DNA of 64,000 nt from DASVNK01 sp036383895 (GTDB lineage Bacteria; Verrucomicrobiota; Verrucomicrobiia; Limisphaerales; SXQI01), in the NCBI GenBank assembly GCA_036383895.1, contig DASVNK010000077.1, forward strand, positions 6,540-70,539, in the 5' to 3' direction. Below are positions 8,648 through 18,620 of this stretch, one piece after another. Each line of letters opens with the position of its first letter. Position 1 is the stretch's first letter. Made by a program: the position numbers and the translations under genes. Below the pieces are notes generated by a model, which ran no database searches, had not been told where the DNA came from, and saw nothing but the letters and a program-made list of their open reading frames with translations.

Positions 8648-11600
8648 ATGACACCCAGGCTTGCTCCTTCTTCAGCCGGTTCGATTCGATTTTTCACCCG
8701 GCTTTTCTCGTGCCTTTTCGCCATAGCTCTCGCCCTCGGCTTCCTTCCGGGTTCCCGGGCGCAGGTAATAAACCCGACCAACAATTTTCCGCCGTTCAAC
8801 CTTCACTTCCATCGCGACGGCTCCGGTTTCGAAACCAAAGGTTATACGCTGCAAGGTCCGACCGGCGGGGGGCCTCTTTTTTCTGGTTTGCGGCTGACGC
8901 GCGCGGGTGATTACAGCGGGCTGTTCTTCGCCACGCGCGGACAGGACGTCTTCAAACTGGATGCAGAAGCTGGGACGTTCGAAACGGTGCCGCTCTCGCG
9001 CATTAGTCCTCAGCTCGCGGAGCAGGGCTGGCCGACGGCGCTGGGCTTCGACCCGATCAGGCGCGAGATCCTGCTCACAAGTTTGGGTGGCGAGGGTTAC
9101 ATCCACACTTACTCAGCGTCATCGAATCAGTGGCGATTGCTCACGAGTTTGAACAACTGGGATGTTTCGGATATCGCGCTGCATGGGCCGACCGACACTT
9201 TTTATGTGGTGCGGAATTCCTACGTGAGTTCGCCTGGGCAAATGGCACCGCTTTTCGTTTCGCGGATTGCGCGAAATGGAACTCACGGGAGCAGCATCAG
9301 TATCGGGAATCTTCCTTTCGGCGTCGGCTTCAGCGACCACGAGGCGGAACTCATCCCGGTGGGCGAATACCTCGTTTTGCTGTTGGAACCGGGGCTGGGA
9401 TTTCACGAGAGAAATCTGCCGAAGGAATCGCGGATTTATTTGATCAGTCCGAGGACTGGGCAGGTGACGTTGACGTATCGCGCGGATTGGAATCCCACGC
9501 CACGGAACCAATTGCCGTCCGTGTCGATCACTGCGCCTTCGCAGGGTGCGGTGATTGAAGCGGGTACCTCGGTGAAGCTCACTGCGATCGGAACGGATGT
9601 GGATGGATTTGTCGCCAGCATGGAATTCTTCGTGGATGGGCAGTCGGTTGGGTTTGGAACTCCGACAATCAACGCGGCCGGAATGACGTTTTTTGAACTG
9701 AATTGGGTGGCGACGGTGGGCGCGCATGTGATTACCGCGCGCGCGACGGATCACCAAGGCGGGTCGAGGATTTCGTCAGGCGTTGCAATCACGGTTCGAG
9801 TTGTGGAGCCAGTTCTGCCCCTGGTCAGCGTGCGGACCATTGATGCCGAAGCGACGGAGTATCCCGCGGTTAGCCAAATTCCCCCGGATACAGCGCAATT
9901 TGAGATTACGCGCGAACGCAATTTGCAGAGTTCATTCACCGTTTATTTCACGCTGGGTGGAACAGCGACGGAACATAGGGATTATGTATCGCCGTCGAAC
10001 TACGTGGTTTTCCCTGCAGGAGTGAGCAGCGTGCGCGTGACGATTGTTCCGATGGCAGATGTGTTGACCGTTGTGGAGCCGACCGAAACGGTGATCCTGA
10101 ACATTGCACCGTCACCCTCCGGATCGTACGAGGTGAACGCGAACGAGCAGCAAGCAACGGTGGTGATTTTCGAAAGTGGGCAGCCGCCGTCGCCATCGCT
10201 GGTGATTGTGGAACCGAGCAACGGATCCTTATTTGAGCCAGGCGAACCGATTCACATTTTAGCCGCGGGGACGGGTTTCCCGCTGGTAAGTACGGTTCAG
10301 TTTAAAGCGGATGGCCAGGTCATTGGCTCCAGCACTTACATTCATCCGACTCCTGGCGGCCAAACCTTCGCGATCGAAGCGGAAGACTTCGACTATGATG
10401 GCGGCAAGCATGTTTCTGTCGCCGACGTGATGCCATACATGGGCGGCGCGTATGAAGGTCTGAGCTCGAGGCACAATGTGGATTATTTCCGTCGCAATGA
10501 TGTTTCTGAAGGGAACATCTATCGGTTTGAAGAAAGCCCGAACGTGCCGATGTTCGCCTCGCCCGAACCGACCAACAGCAATCGCGGCACCTGGGAAGTG
10601 ACCGCGAATTACCGAATCGGCTGGATGGATGACGGAACTTGGTTCAATTACACGCGCAATTTTCCGCCGGGCTCTTACCGCGTTTATGCAGGATTGGCGC
10701 ATGGCGACTCGAATACCACCATGCGCGCGAGTCTCGCCAAAGTGACTGCGGGTCGCGGAACGCAGTCGCAAACGCTTCAGACGCTCGGGGAGTTCACCGG
10801 ACCTGCCACGGGCAATTGGACCATGACGACTCGCGTGCCGCTCACTGTGAACGGCCAGGAAGTGCAGGTGCAATTGGGCGGGGAGGAAACTTTACGCTTC
10901 CAAGGCTTGGCTGGGGATTTTGATTATATTCTGCTACAATCGGACAACATCGCTGCGCCACCGCGTGTGATTTGGCATTCATTCACCTGGACCAATGCAC
11001 CTCTCGGCACTCACACCATCACCGCTGAAACGATGCTGGCGAATGGACAGGTGCTCGTCTCCAGCCCGGTGCAGATCCGTGTAGGCCGAGAGCAACCCGC
11101 ATCGTTTGTTCGGCGCGACCTTCCCGAACACTTTCAGCCTGAACTGTCCTTCAGGGTAACGCTGCAAGCCAACCCGCCAACGGGCACGCACGCTTACGCC
11201 GTGGAAGACACGCCGCCGGTCAGTTGGGCCGTGAGCAGTGTTTCGCATGACGGAGTGTTCGATCGAGCGACCGGCAAGGTGAAGTTTGGTCCGTTCACGG
11301 ACGGGCAAGCGCGGACGCTAACCTACTCGGTCCGGGCGCCATTGAACGCTACCGGTATCGCGCAATTCACCGGAAACGCTTCGCGTAATGGCGTGCTGTA
11401 TCCGATCACTGGAGATCAAACCATCAACGGCGCGAGCGAGTTTCATCCGGCCGATTCGAATCAAAACGCGGCCGGCGCGCTGGCGGATAAGAAGATCACC
11501 GTAAACGAACTCACCGCTTACGCTGCGGCGTGGAAAAGCGGTCAATCCTGGCCCGTCGGCCCGAACCCGATTCCGGTCAGTTACGTCACGCGCGCGGCTT

Positions 11601-12271
11601 ACATTTGGAAGAACGGTGAAGCTTACCGCTTCGAGCCAGGGCTCGCGCCGCCGTCCTGCTGGGTGCCTTTGTCACAGTCGAATATTGTTTTCCAGCCGCG
11701 CGCCGCGTCGATAATCACTGTATCGGAGCGAATTGCTCCTGCATCGATTGCTCCGGGGGCGAGCGCGGAAATAAAAATTAAAACTACGCCGATCGGCGGC
11801 TCCGTGGCGCATGCTGTTGAAGAGGAAGTTCCGGCGGGCTGGAGCGTATCCAACATCACCCATGAAGGTAATTACGATGCCGCAACACGAACGATTCGAT
11901 GGGGCGTGTTCATGGATGCAAATCCGCGAATTCTTTCATACACGCTCGTTGCGCCCGCTGGTGTGGCAAGCGTGGCAAATCTCGGCGGCGAAACATCGTT
12001 TGATGGCCTGAACGTTGGAACTGCTGGTACAGCGCGAGTCGTTGCCTCGAGCGACGCCACTGCTGTGAGTCTCAGCTCTACGCGAACGAGCAGTGGTGGA
12101 GTTCAACTGAAGCTTACCACGGCGGCTGGGCAATCGGGTATTATTGAATACTCGGATGACCTTGTGAGTTGGACCGAACTGCAGACCGTAATCGCGACGA
12201 CGGGCAGCCTGGAAGTGTCGGATGTGAACCCGGGGCACAAGGCGAGGTTCTACCGGTTCCGTATCGATTAA
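8648..12271 (+). CDS. Large multidomain secreted protein (Ig-like, Calx-beta, carbohydrate-binding, dockerin-like)
   Basis: This 1207-residue protein has a signal peptide ending SRA near residue 38. The next ~250 residues form an uncharacterised propeller-like region. They are followed by an Ig-like segment (VSITAPSQGAVIEAG), a Calx-beta domain (FTLGGTATEHRDYVSP, VEPTETVILNI), a second Ig-like segment, a carbohydrate-binding-like domain opening with FAIEAEDFDYDGG, and two copies of a module with VSHDGVFD.ATGKVKFGPF-type motifs. Between those copies is a dockerin-like element (ADSNQNA, KITVNELTAYAAAWK). It probably binds polysaccharide outside the cell; no catalytic domain is recognised. Confidence 0.8.
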   Translation: MTPRLAPSSAGSIRFFTRLFSCLFAIALALGFLPGSRAQVINPTNNFPPFNLHFHRDGSGFETKGYTLQGPTGGGPLFSGLRLTRAGDYSGLFFATRGQDVFKLDAEAGTFETVPLSRISPQLAEQGWPTALGFDPIRREILLTSLGGEGYIHTYSASSNQWRLLTSLNNWDVSDIALHGPTDTFYVVRNSYVSSPGQMAPLFVSRIARNGTHGSSISIGNLPFGVGFSDHEAELIPVGEYLVLLLEPGLGFHERNLPKESRIYLISPRTGQVTLTYRADWNPTPRNQLPSVSITAPSQGAVIEAGTSVKLTAIGTDVDGFVASMEFFVDGQSVGFGTPTINAAGMTFFELNWVATVGAHVITARATDHQGGSRISSGVAITVRVVEPVLPLVSVRTIDAEATEYPAVSQIPPDTAQFEITRERNLQSSFTVYFTLGGTATEHRDYVSPSNYVVFPAGVSSVRVTIVPMADVLTVVEPTETVILNIAPSPSGSYEVNANEQQATVVIFESGQPPSPSLVIVEPSNGSLFEPGEPIHILAAGTGFPLVSTVQFKADGQVIGSSTYIHPTPGGQTFAIEAEDFDYDGGKHVSVADVMPYMGGAYEGLSSRHNVDYFRRNDVSEGNIYRFEESPNVPMFASPEPTNSNRGTWEVTANYRIGWMDDGTWFNYTRNFPPGSYRVYAGLAHGDSNTTMRASLAKVTAGRGTQSQTLQTLGEFTGPATGNWTMTTRVPLTVNGQEVQVQLGGEETLRFQGLAGDFDYILLQSDNIAAPPRVIWHSFTWTNAPLGTHTITAETMLANGQVLVSSPVQIRVGREQPASFVRRDLPEHFQPELSFRVTLQANPPTGTHAYAVEDTPPVSWAVSSVSHDGVFDRATGKVKFGPFTDGQARTLTYSVRAPLNATGIAQFTGNASRNGVLYPITGDQTINGASEFHPADSNQNAAGALADKKITVNELTAYAAAWKSGQSWPVGPNPIPVSYVTRAAYIWKNGEAYRFEPGLAPPSCWVPLSQSNIVFQPRAASIITVSERIAPASIAPGASAEIKIKTTPIGGSVAHAVEEEVPAGWSVSNITHEGNYDAATRTIRWGVFMDANPRILSYTLVAPAGVASVANLGGETSFDGLNVGTAGTARVVASSDATAVSLSSTRTSSGGVQLKLTTAAGQSGIIEYSDDLVSWTELQTVIATTGSLEVSDVNPGHKARFYRFRID

Positions 12272-12491
12272 GACGCTCAGCGCGCTTGCTGCAGCGTATT
12301 TTTTACAAGTTGGACAAGATTGCGCTGCTCACCCGGCGCAGTTTGCGACATCACGTGCGAAACACCCCGCTCGGTTGCGCATTAAAACGCAATCTTAGTC
12401 CCCCCACCCCATCGGCAAGCATCCTGCTAAAAGGGTTCCTGAGCGTATGGGGCGCGCTCGGAACAGGAAAAGGGATTTGCTATGCACAAAT

Positions 12492-13409
12492 ATGAAGCGT
12501 GGATACCTAATCGATATGGACGGCGTGATCTACCGGGAGAATCATTTGATTCCCGGCGCGGCTGAGTTCGTGGAATGTCTGCTCAGCACAGGAACGCCAT
12601 TTCTTTTCCTGACGAACAATTCTGCCCCGACGCCGGAAGATCTGGCGGTACGGTTGCGGCATCTTGGAATCGAAGGCATTTCCTCCAGACACTTCTATAC
12701 TTCAGCGCTGAACACGATTGATTTCATGAGCGAGACGCATCCGAATTGCACCGCGTTCGTGCTCGGTGAAGGCGGGTTGCTCGCTGCGTTGCACGAAAAG
12801 AAAATTGCCAATGATGGGATCAATCCCAGCTATGTGGTCGTGGGAGAAGGGAGCGTATCGTCGGATAAACTAACGAAAGCGCACGAGTGTATTGAACGCG
12901 GCGCGCGATTGCTCGCGACGAATCCCGACAACTGGTGTCCGGTAAGCGCGGATCGAACTCGACCGGGCGCGGGCGCGGCGGCGGCGTTCCTGGAAGCGAG
13001 CACGGGAAAGTCGGCGTATTATCTCGGCAAGCCAAATGGATACATGTTCAACCGCGCCTGCCGTAAATTGCGCGAGCTAAGTTTCAGCGAGCCGGAGGAA
13101 ATCGTGATGATCGGCGACACCATGGAGACCGACATACGCGGAGCAGTGGAGGCGGGATTGCATTCCTACCTTGTTCTTACCGGGTCCACCCAGTTGGACA
13201 ACGTCCGCGATTATGTCTATCAACCGACGCAGGTTCTAAACAGCGTCGCAGATTTAGTGGACGAAGTGCGCACTGGTCTGCCCTCGAATCGACTGAACAG
13301 TCCTGCCTTTCGCACTACCGCGGAACCGAAAAGACCGCGAGGAAAACGCCACCAGACCGATGCCGTGCGGCCGGCGCGAGCTTACCCGCGAGCAATGACC
13401 GCGGCTTAG
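12492..13409 (+). CDS. HAD-IIA family sugar-phosphatase-like hydrolase (NagD-like)
   Basis: The protein of ~305 residues begins at the ATG at 12492, giving MKRGYLIDMDGVIY with the nucleophile and acid aspartates at residues 8 and 10. Motif II is LTNNS near 41-44, and motif IV is GDTMETDI near 208-215, with a C2-type cap between. Such enzymes dephosphorylate small phosphorylated metabolites in the cytoplasm. The frame extends upstream to 12447, but HAD proteins start just before the DxD motif. The last ~45 residues are a basic, probably disordered tail beyond the usual domain end. Confidence 0.85.
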   Translation: MKRGYLIDMDGVIYRENHLIPGAAEFVECLLSTGTPFLFLTNNSAPTPEDLAVRLRHLGIEGISSRHFYTSALNTIDFMSETHPNCTAFVLGEGGLLAALHEKKIANDGINPSYVVVGEGSVSSDKLTKAHECIERGARLLATNPDNWCPVSADRTRPGAGAAAAFLEASTGKSAYYLGKPNGYMFNRACRKLRELSFSEPEEIVMIGDTMETDIRGAVEAGLHSYLVLTGSTQLDNVRDYVYQPTQVLNSVADLVDEVRTGLPSNRLNSPAFRTTAEPKRPRGKRHQTDAVRPARAYPRAMTAA

Positions 13410-13627
13410 ACCCGGTTCTCGGATATTAGCTCTGCAGTGAGTTGCGGAAGGCTGCCGAGCCGTTTGCGTTGCCTCTTTGCGTAACCGGGCCGAATGGAAA
13501 GTCCGCGATCGAAGGTCTGAGGGCGGGAAAACATCGTATTTCGGCTGGAAATTAAAGCGGGCGGAATTACAGTCGATAAATTGCATGCCGAAGCGGAGGT
13601 GTTAACTCGGCGGGCAAATCCATACTT

Positions 13628-15568
13628 ATGAAGCTTCTTACATTCGGCTGGTCGTGCGTGGTCGCGGCTGTCCTTTCCATTTCCACGGCGCGGGCGCAAG
13701 TGCCGGCGGCGGAACAGTTGTTGCCGGACGATACGATTGCGGTTTTTACGGTGCCGGACTGGCGCAAGCTTTCCACGAACTACACGCAATCGTCTTGGGG
13801 GCAGCTCTGGGCGGATCCCTCGATGAAGCCGTTCCGTGAAAATTTTAATTCTAACTTCGTGGCGGATTTCGTGAAGCCGCTGGAGAAGGAGTTGGGGGTA
13901 AAGCTGACGGATTACCAGGAACTGCTTTCCGGACAAATTACCGTCGCGCTAACGCCGCCGCGCGAAGGGACAACCGATTTCGTAAGCTTCCTGGTGCTGA
14001 TTGATAGCAAAGACAAAAGCGAGACGCTGACGAAGAATCTCGCAGACTTGAAGAAGAAATGGACCGATGCCGGCAAGGAAATCAAGAGCGAGAAGATCCG
14101 CGATGTGGAGTTCAGCATGATTTCGTTCACGGGCAAGGATGTTCAGAACGTCCTGAAGAAAGCGTTTCCGTCACAGGAGGAGGAAGGAGAGGAACCGGAA
14201 GAGAATCCAGCCGCGAATGAGAAGAAGCAAATTCGCATCGGCCAATACAAGTCGCTGCTGATTTTGGGCGAGAACGAGAAGGCTATCGAGAAAATGTTGG
14301 CGCGGCAGACGGGTGGGTTGGTGCCGCCGCTGGGCGAGAAGGCCGATTACCAGAAGACGCATAATCAGTTGTTCCGCGATTCGCTGGCGCATGCGTGGGT
14401 TAACGTGAAGCCGATTTACGAGAAGGTCCTGCAGATGGCGAGTCAGGAGCAGAATAAGCCGCCGGGCGGGATGCCGGCGCTGCAGCCGGAAAAGATTTTG
14501 CCGCTGCTCGGATTCAGCGAGGTCGAAAGCTTTTCCGCAAAACTCGCAGGCGGCAATGACGGCAGTGTAGTGGAGTTCATGTTGGCTGTTCCGGAAGGAC
14601 GTCGCGAAGGCTTGTTTAAAATACTTTCGCTGGAGAAGAAGGAAACCGCGCCCCCCGGCTTCGTTCCATCGGACGTGATTAAATTCTCACGCACGCGGCT
14701 CGATGCGCAGAAATCGTTTACGACGCTGGAAGCCTTGATCACAAAGATCGATCCGTCGCTGGCGGGTTTTGTGCAATTGATGCTTTCGACCGCGGGCAAG
14801 GACAAGGACCCAAATTTTGATCTGAAGAAGAATCTGATTGGAAACCTGGGAGACGACTTCATCAGCTACGAAAAAGCGCCAAAGTCCACGAAGCTGGAGG
14901 ATCTAGCGGCGGCCCCGAGCTTAACTCTGATTGGTTCGCCGAACCCAACCGCATTGCTGGATGCGTTGCGAATGATTACTTCGCTCATGCCGCCACCGTT
15001 GAGCAGCGCGCCATTAAAAGAACGGGAGTTTCTCGGAAAGAAAATTTACACGCTGAGCATGGCGGCTGGTCCGGGACTTCCTCCGGAAGACGGCGATGAA
15101 GAGGCCGAACCTGCGGCGCCGGCGGCGGGCGCTTCGCAGAAAATGAGTTTCACTTCAAGCGGCGGGTACCTCGCGGTCTCGAGCGACGATTCGATGCTCG
15201 AAGATTTTCTGCGGAGCGGCGAGAACCCACCGAAGCCGTTGCGCGCCACGGAAGGTTTTGCCGAAGCGGCACAGCGCGCGGGTGGGCTGGATAACGGATT
15301 CTTCAGCTACGAGAACCAGAAGGAAAGTTTGCGCTTCACGATGGAAGCACTGAAGAACGATCCGGACCTGTTCAGCCAGGTGCCGCTCGTGGGCGGTGGA
15401 GAAGATGGTGAAGAAAGCGGGTTCACTAAGATGTTTAATCCGAAACTGCTGCCGAGCTTCGACCAGATCTCCAAGTACTTCGGAATCGCCGTGGCTTCAG
15501 GAGGCGCGACGCCGGATGGGTTTCACATCAAAGCAGTGGCGCCCAAACCGGCGGGAGTGAAACAATAA
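13628..15568 (+). CDS. Secreted protein of unknown function, DUF3352-like
   Basis: This 646-residue protein has a clear signal peptide (MKLLTFGWSCVVAAVLSIS...ARA) and then AEQLLPDDTIAVFTVPDW, resembling the start of DUF3352-type exported proteins. The rest alternates helical and strand segments rich in Lys and Glu, with two acidic low-complexity patches (EEEGEEPEENP near residue 180 and EDGDEEAEPAAPAAG near 485). No catalytic motif is seen. It is followed by a strong intrinsic terminator and is probably monocistronic. The function is not known. Confidence 0.75.
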   Translation: MKLLTFGWSCVVAAVLSISTARAQVPAAEQLLPDDTIAVFTVPDWRKLSTNYTQSSWGQLWADPSMKPFRENFNSNFVADFVKPLEKELGVKLTDYQELLSGQITVALTPPREGTTDFVSFLVLIDSKDKSETLTKNLADLKKKWTDAGKEIKSEKIRDVEFSMISFTGKDVQNVLKKAFPSQEEEGEEPEENPAANEKKQIRIGQYKSLLILGENEKAIEKMLARQTGGLVPPLGEKADYQKTHNQLFRDSLAHAWVNVKPIYEKVLQMASQEQNKPPGGMPALQPEKILPLLGFSEVESFSAKLAGGNDGSVVEFMLAVPEGRREGLFKILSLEKKETAPPGFVPSDVIKFSRTRLDAQKSFTTLEALITKIDPSLAGFVQLMLSTAGKDKDPNFDLKKNLIGNLGDDFISYEKAPKSTKLEDLAAAPSLTLIGSPNPTALLDALRMITSLMPPPLSSAPLKEREFLGKKIYTLSMAAGPGLPPEDGDEEAEPAAPAAGASQKMSFTSSGGYLAVSSDDSMLEDFLRSGENPPKPLRATEGFAEAAQRAGGLDNGFFSYENQKESLRFTMEALKNDPDLFSQVPLVGGGEDGEESGFTKMFNPKLLPSFDQISKYFGIAVASGGATPDGFHIKAVAPKPAGVKQ

Positions 15569-15576
15569 CAGAAAAA

Positions 15577-15597
15577 GCGCACCGAGGTGCGCCTTTG
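15577..15597 (-). terminator. Intrinsic terminator of the PPi-PFK gene
   Basis: GCGCACC and GGTGCGC form a 7-bp stem at 15577-15592. On the minus strand the stem is followed by TTTTT, the complement of the five A residues at 15572-15576, as expected for a terminator of the gene ending at 15638. Confidence 0.65.
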
Positions 15598-15610
15598 AAA
15601 TTGTATTTGA

Positions 15611-15637
15611 AACGCGCTTTTCGGAGCGCGTTTTTAT
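15611..15637 (+). terminator. Intrinsic terminator of the DUF3352-like gene
   Basis: AACGCGCT pairs with AGCGCGTT around a TTTCGG loop, followed by a TTTTTATTT tract. This is a textbook plus-strand terminator 43 bp after the upstream stop codon, and it lies directly against the stop of the convergent gene. Confidence 0.8.
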
Positions 15638-16909
15638 TTAGCTCCGAGCTGCGAGAGTTTTGTCGACGGGAACCTTCTCGAGCACGGTGAATTTCGGCAG
15701 CCCGTGCTCGTAAGCCAACTTGGTTTCACCTTCGATCAGCGGACGGCAATAATCGACGAATTGTTGGTTTGGCAGGAAGCCGTCTTCCGAAATCCATTCG
15801 CGGGGAATGTGGTGAACGGCGTTGGCGATATCCGCCAGGTCTTGAAGGTCGGTGGCGCAATGATATGGGTCATTCGAACTGCGAACCAGCTTCACCATGA
15901 AACCAGACCGGCCTTCGACCGCCGCACGAACAGCAGCTTCACCGCACAGTACAGCTTCTTCGATATCGCGGAGACTAGCAATGTGAGCGGCGGAACGCTG
16001 AGCGTAGCCGAGCTTCACGGTGCGGGTCTTGGTCTTGAGCTTGCCCTGGACGAGTTCCGCGAGGCGGTCAGCGGCGCCAGAGAGGACCGGATGCCCGAAA
16101 GCATCGAGCCGGGATTTGTCCGCGCCGATTTCTTCACCAGCGCTGTTCTTGATCCCTTCGCCGCAAGCGACGATGCAGAATTTATTCGCGTCGATTGTCT
16201 CTTTGACCTTCGCGAGGAAAGCTTCTTCGTTAAAGGCAATTTCCGGAAGCAAAACAATGTGCGGCCCGCCAGCGCCGACGTTCTGCGCGAGCACGGATGA
16301 AGCAGCGAGCCAACCCGCAGTCCTGCCCATGATTTCAATGATGCAGCAGGAGCCGTCGTCGGTTGCCATGCCACCCACGTCGATCGCAACTTCCGCCACC
16401 GTGGTGGCGACGTATTTCGCTGCGGAACCAAAGCCAGGTGTGTGGTCCGTATGCGGCAAATCGTTATCGATAGTTTTCGGCACGCCGATGACGCGCATTT
16501 CATAATTGCGCTTCACCGCTTCCGCGTGGATTTGGTTGGAAGTGTCCTGCGAATCGTTGCCGCCGGCGTAGAAGAAATAGCGGATGTTGTGCGCCTGAAA
16601 GACTTCGAACAGGCGGTCCATGTCCTTGGCGGCCTGTTCGGGCTTCTTCTTGAAATCGATTTTGTAGCGGCAGGTTCCGAGCGCCGCGCCAGGGGTATAC
16701 TTCAATCCCTCGATCGCGTTGTTCTTCTCTTCGTTTAGATCGATAAGGTCTTCGTTGAGAATGCCGTAAATACCATTCAACCCACCGTAAATTTCCTCGA
16801 TCATCCCGTGTTTGCCCGCCTCGCGGATCACGCCAGCCACACTGGCATTGATCACCGAGGTCGGCCCGCCCGATTGCGCGACCAGCAAATTTCCAACTAA
16901 TTCAGCCAT
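15638..16909 (-). CDS. pfp: Diphosphate-dependent phosphofructokinase (PPi-PFK)
   Basis: This 423-residue protein starts MAELVGNLLVAQSGGPTSVI. Its phosphofructokinase motifs are GGNDS near residues 116-120, PKTIDNDL near 143-150 and MGRTAGWLA near 194-202. The GGNDS/PKTIDND pair is typical of PPi-using enzymes, in which an Asp and a Lys replace the glycines that allow ATP binding. It interconverts fructose 6-phosphate and fructose 1,6-bisphosphate in cytoplasmic glycolysis. PPi-type enzymes are common in Verrucomicrobiota. An ATP-using relative of the same clade cannot be fully excluded. Confidence 0.9.
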   Translation of the reverse strand: MAELVGNLLVAQSGGPTSVINASVAGVIREAGKHGMIEEIYGGLNGIYGILNEDLIDLNEEKNNAIEGLKYTPGAALGTCRYKIDFKKKPEQAAKDMDRLFEVFQAHNIRYFFYAGGNDSQDTSNQIHAEAVKRNYEMRVIGVPKTIDNDLPHTDHTPGFGSAAKYVATTVAEVAIDVGGMATDDGSCCIIEIMGRTAGWLAASSVLAQNVGAGGPHIVLLPEIAFNEEAFLAKVKETIDANKFCIVACGEGIKNSAGEEIGADKSRLDAFGHPVLSGAADRLAELVQGKLKTKTRTVKLGYAQRSAAHIASLRDIEEAVLCGEAAVRAAVEGRSGFMVKLVRSSNDPYHCATDLQDLADIANAVHHIPREWISEDGFLPNQQFVDYCRPLIEGETKLAYEHGLPKFTVLEKVPVDKTLAARS

Positions 16910-17075
16910 ATTTCAGTTTTCTTCGCTACGCGGGAACAGAGCAAACGCCCGCAAAATCGAACCGGAACCTTGCCTAGCGGCCAAACGCATGTCAAAGGGG
17001 AAAACGGCGAACAAACCCGCGCGGAAACGGCGATGTCGTTTGACGCTTCCGACAGCACGAACGTATTGTGAAGGT

Positions 17076-17621
17076 ATGCCGAGCCTTGTGATTCAATTGC
17101 CAGCGCGGGCAGACCAGACCGAGTTCAACCTCCGGCGCTGGGCGGAACTTCTCGACAATCCGGACCTCGCCCGCATCGAGGGACGCATCGAGACTGACCG
17201 GCATGGACAGATCATTATGAGCCCACCACCGGGAGCGAACCACGGGACGTATCAAGCCACAATTGTCTTTCATCTGCGGCAGCTATTGCTTAATGGCCGC
17301 GTCATCACTGAATGCCCCATTTCCACAGCGGATGGCGTGAAAGCGGCGGACGTCGCTTGGGCTTCCAGGAAAGCAGTGCGCTCTTTGGGAAATCGCCAGG
17401 TTTACGTAGAACCACCGGAGATCTGCGTCGAAATCTTGTCACCTCGAAACACCAAAGGAGAGATCGAAGAAAAGCGCCGGTTGTATTTCGATGCCGGGGC
17501 AAAAGAAGTTTGGGTCTGTTCAATGAAAGGCGAAATGAGCTTTTACCTCAACGGTTCTGAAAAAAACGCGGGCAAATCCATGCTCTGCCCCGAGTTCCCC
17601 AAAAAGGTCACCTTGGACTAG
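17076..17621 (+). CDS. Uma2 family (DUF820) putative endonuclease
   Basis: This 181-residue protein has the Uma2 layout: a short strand start (MPSLVIQLPA), RIEGRIE, IIMSPPPGANHG, then the PD-(D/E)xK-like core with KAADVAW, PPEICVEILSP and EEKRRLYFDAGAKEVWV. I start at the ATG at 17076; the upstream open sequence overlaps the divergent PPi-PFK gene and promoter. Uma2 proteins are widespread, often multicopy, and of uncertain cellular role. The next gene starts 4 bp after its stop, suggesting co-transcription. Confidence 0.85.
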   Translation: MPSLVIQLPARADQTEFNLRRWAELLDNPDLARIEGRIETDRHGQIIMSPPPGANHGTYQATIVFHLRQLLLNGRVITECPISTADGVKAADVAWASRKAVRSLGNRQVYVEPPEICVEILSPRNTKGEIEEKRRLYFDAGAKEVWVCSMKGEMSFYLNGSEKNAGKSMLCPEFPKKVTLD

Positions 17622-17625
17622 CGCG

Positions 17626-18504
17626 ATGCCGCCTGACTACAAAGACGCCACGCTCGTTCTGGTCGGCCACGGCTCGACCCTGAACGCCGAATCCGCCGCC
17701 CCCACCTATCAACACGCGGATGAGTTGCGGCGACGCGGAATCTTTGCGGATGTGCTCGAGGCGTTTTGGAAAGAGGAACCGTGCATCGCCGCGGTGTCGC
17801 GCGGGGCGTTCACTCCTCGAGTCTTCGTGGTGCCTCTATTTATTAGCGAGGGGTATTTCACCGAGCAGGTGATTCCCCGCGAGCTCGGCCTTTCCGACGG
17901 ATCAGTGAATTTCGAACGCGTGCAGACACGTCCCGGGCCGGCCGGATCGAACCTTCTCGAGCAGACTGTTTTCTACTGCGGTCCAGTCGGAACGCACGCA
18001 AGCATGACGAAAGTCCTTCTAGCCCGCGCCGCTCAGATCATCGAAAAGCACCCCTTCCCTCGCGCACCAAAACCGAAAGAAACTGCGCTCTTCATCGCTG
18101 GGCACGGCACGGGGAACAACGAAAACTCACGCAAGGCCATCGAGCACCAGGTGGAACTCATCCGCGCGATGGATGAATACGCCGAAGTGCATGCAGTCTT
18201 CATGGAAGAAGATCCGAAAATCGGCGACTGCTACACCATGGCATCCGCGCGAAACATCGTAATGGTTCCCTTCTTCATCAGCGATGGGCTCCATTCCTTT
18301 GAAGACATCCCCGTCATGTTAGGCGAGGCCGAACGGATCGTACAAAAGCGCTATAAAGAAGGTCAGCCAACCTGGCGGAATCCCACGGAAAAAAAAGGCA
18401 AACTCCTCTGGTACACCCCCAGTATCGGGAACGAAGCCCACCTTCCAGACGTCATTCTGGAGCGCGTTCGCGAAGCGGAAACAATAGCGGCGCAATTGGT
18501 TTGA
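17626..18504 (+). CDS. CbiX/SirB family double-domain chelatase-like protein
   Basis: This 292-residue protein has two CbiX-like halves. The first contains LVLVGHGS with His15, and VPLFISEGYFTEQVIP. The second contains FIAGHGTGNN with a His near residue 160, and VPFFISDGLHSFEDIP. CbiX proteins insert cobalt into sirohydrochlorin; SirB inserts ferrous iron. No other cobalamin or siroheme gene is nearby, so the metal and tetrapyrrole are unresolved. The linker between the halves is longer than usual. Confidence 0.83.
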   Translation: MPPDYKDATLVLVGHGSTLNAESAAPTYQHADELRRRGIFADVLEAFWKEEPCIAAVSRGAFTPRVFVVPLFISEGYFTEQVIPRELGLSDGSVNFERVQTRPGPAGSNLLEQTVFYCGPVGTHASMTKVLLARAAQIIEKHPFPRAPKPKETALFIAGHGTGNNENSRKAIEHQVELIRAMDEYAEVHAVFMEEDPKIGDCYTMASARNIVMVPFFISDGLHSFEDIPVMLGEAERIVQKRYKEGQPTWRNPTEKKGKLLWYTPSIGNEAHLPDVILERVREAETIAAQLV

Positions 18505-18589
18505 GACTGTTCGCGCTCAAGGGTTTCTAGATCACAACTTCTTCCCAGCTGGTAGTCATCAGCAGGCAAATTTCCGTCCTCCACCTTCC

Positions 18590-18616
18590 TCAAGTTTCAC
18601 CACCCCGCACCGATTA
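18590..18616 (+). promoter_or_regulatory. Sigma-28 (FliA) promoter of flagellin
   Basis: TCAAGTTT, 11 bases, then ACCGATTA closely match the sigma-28 consensus TAAAGTTT-N11-GCCGATAA. The predicted start of transcription is about 18622, giving a ~135-nt leader. A second match with a perfect GCCGATAA lies upstream of fliD. Confidence 0.75.
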
Positions 18617-18620
18617 TACC

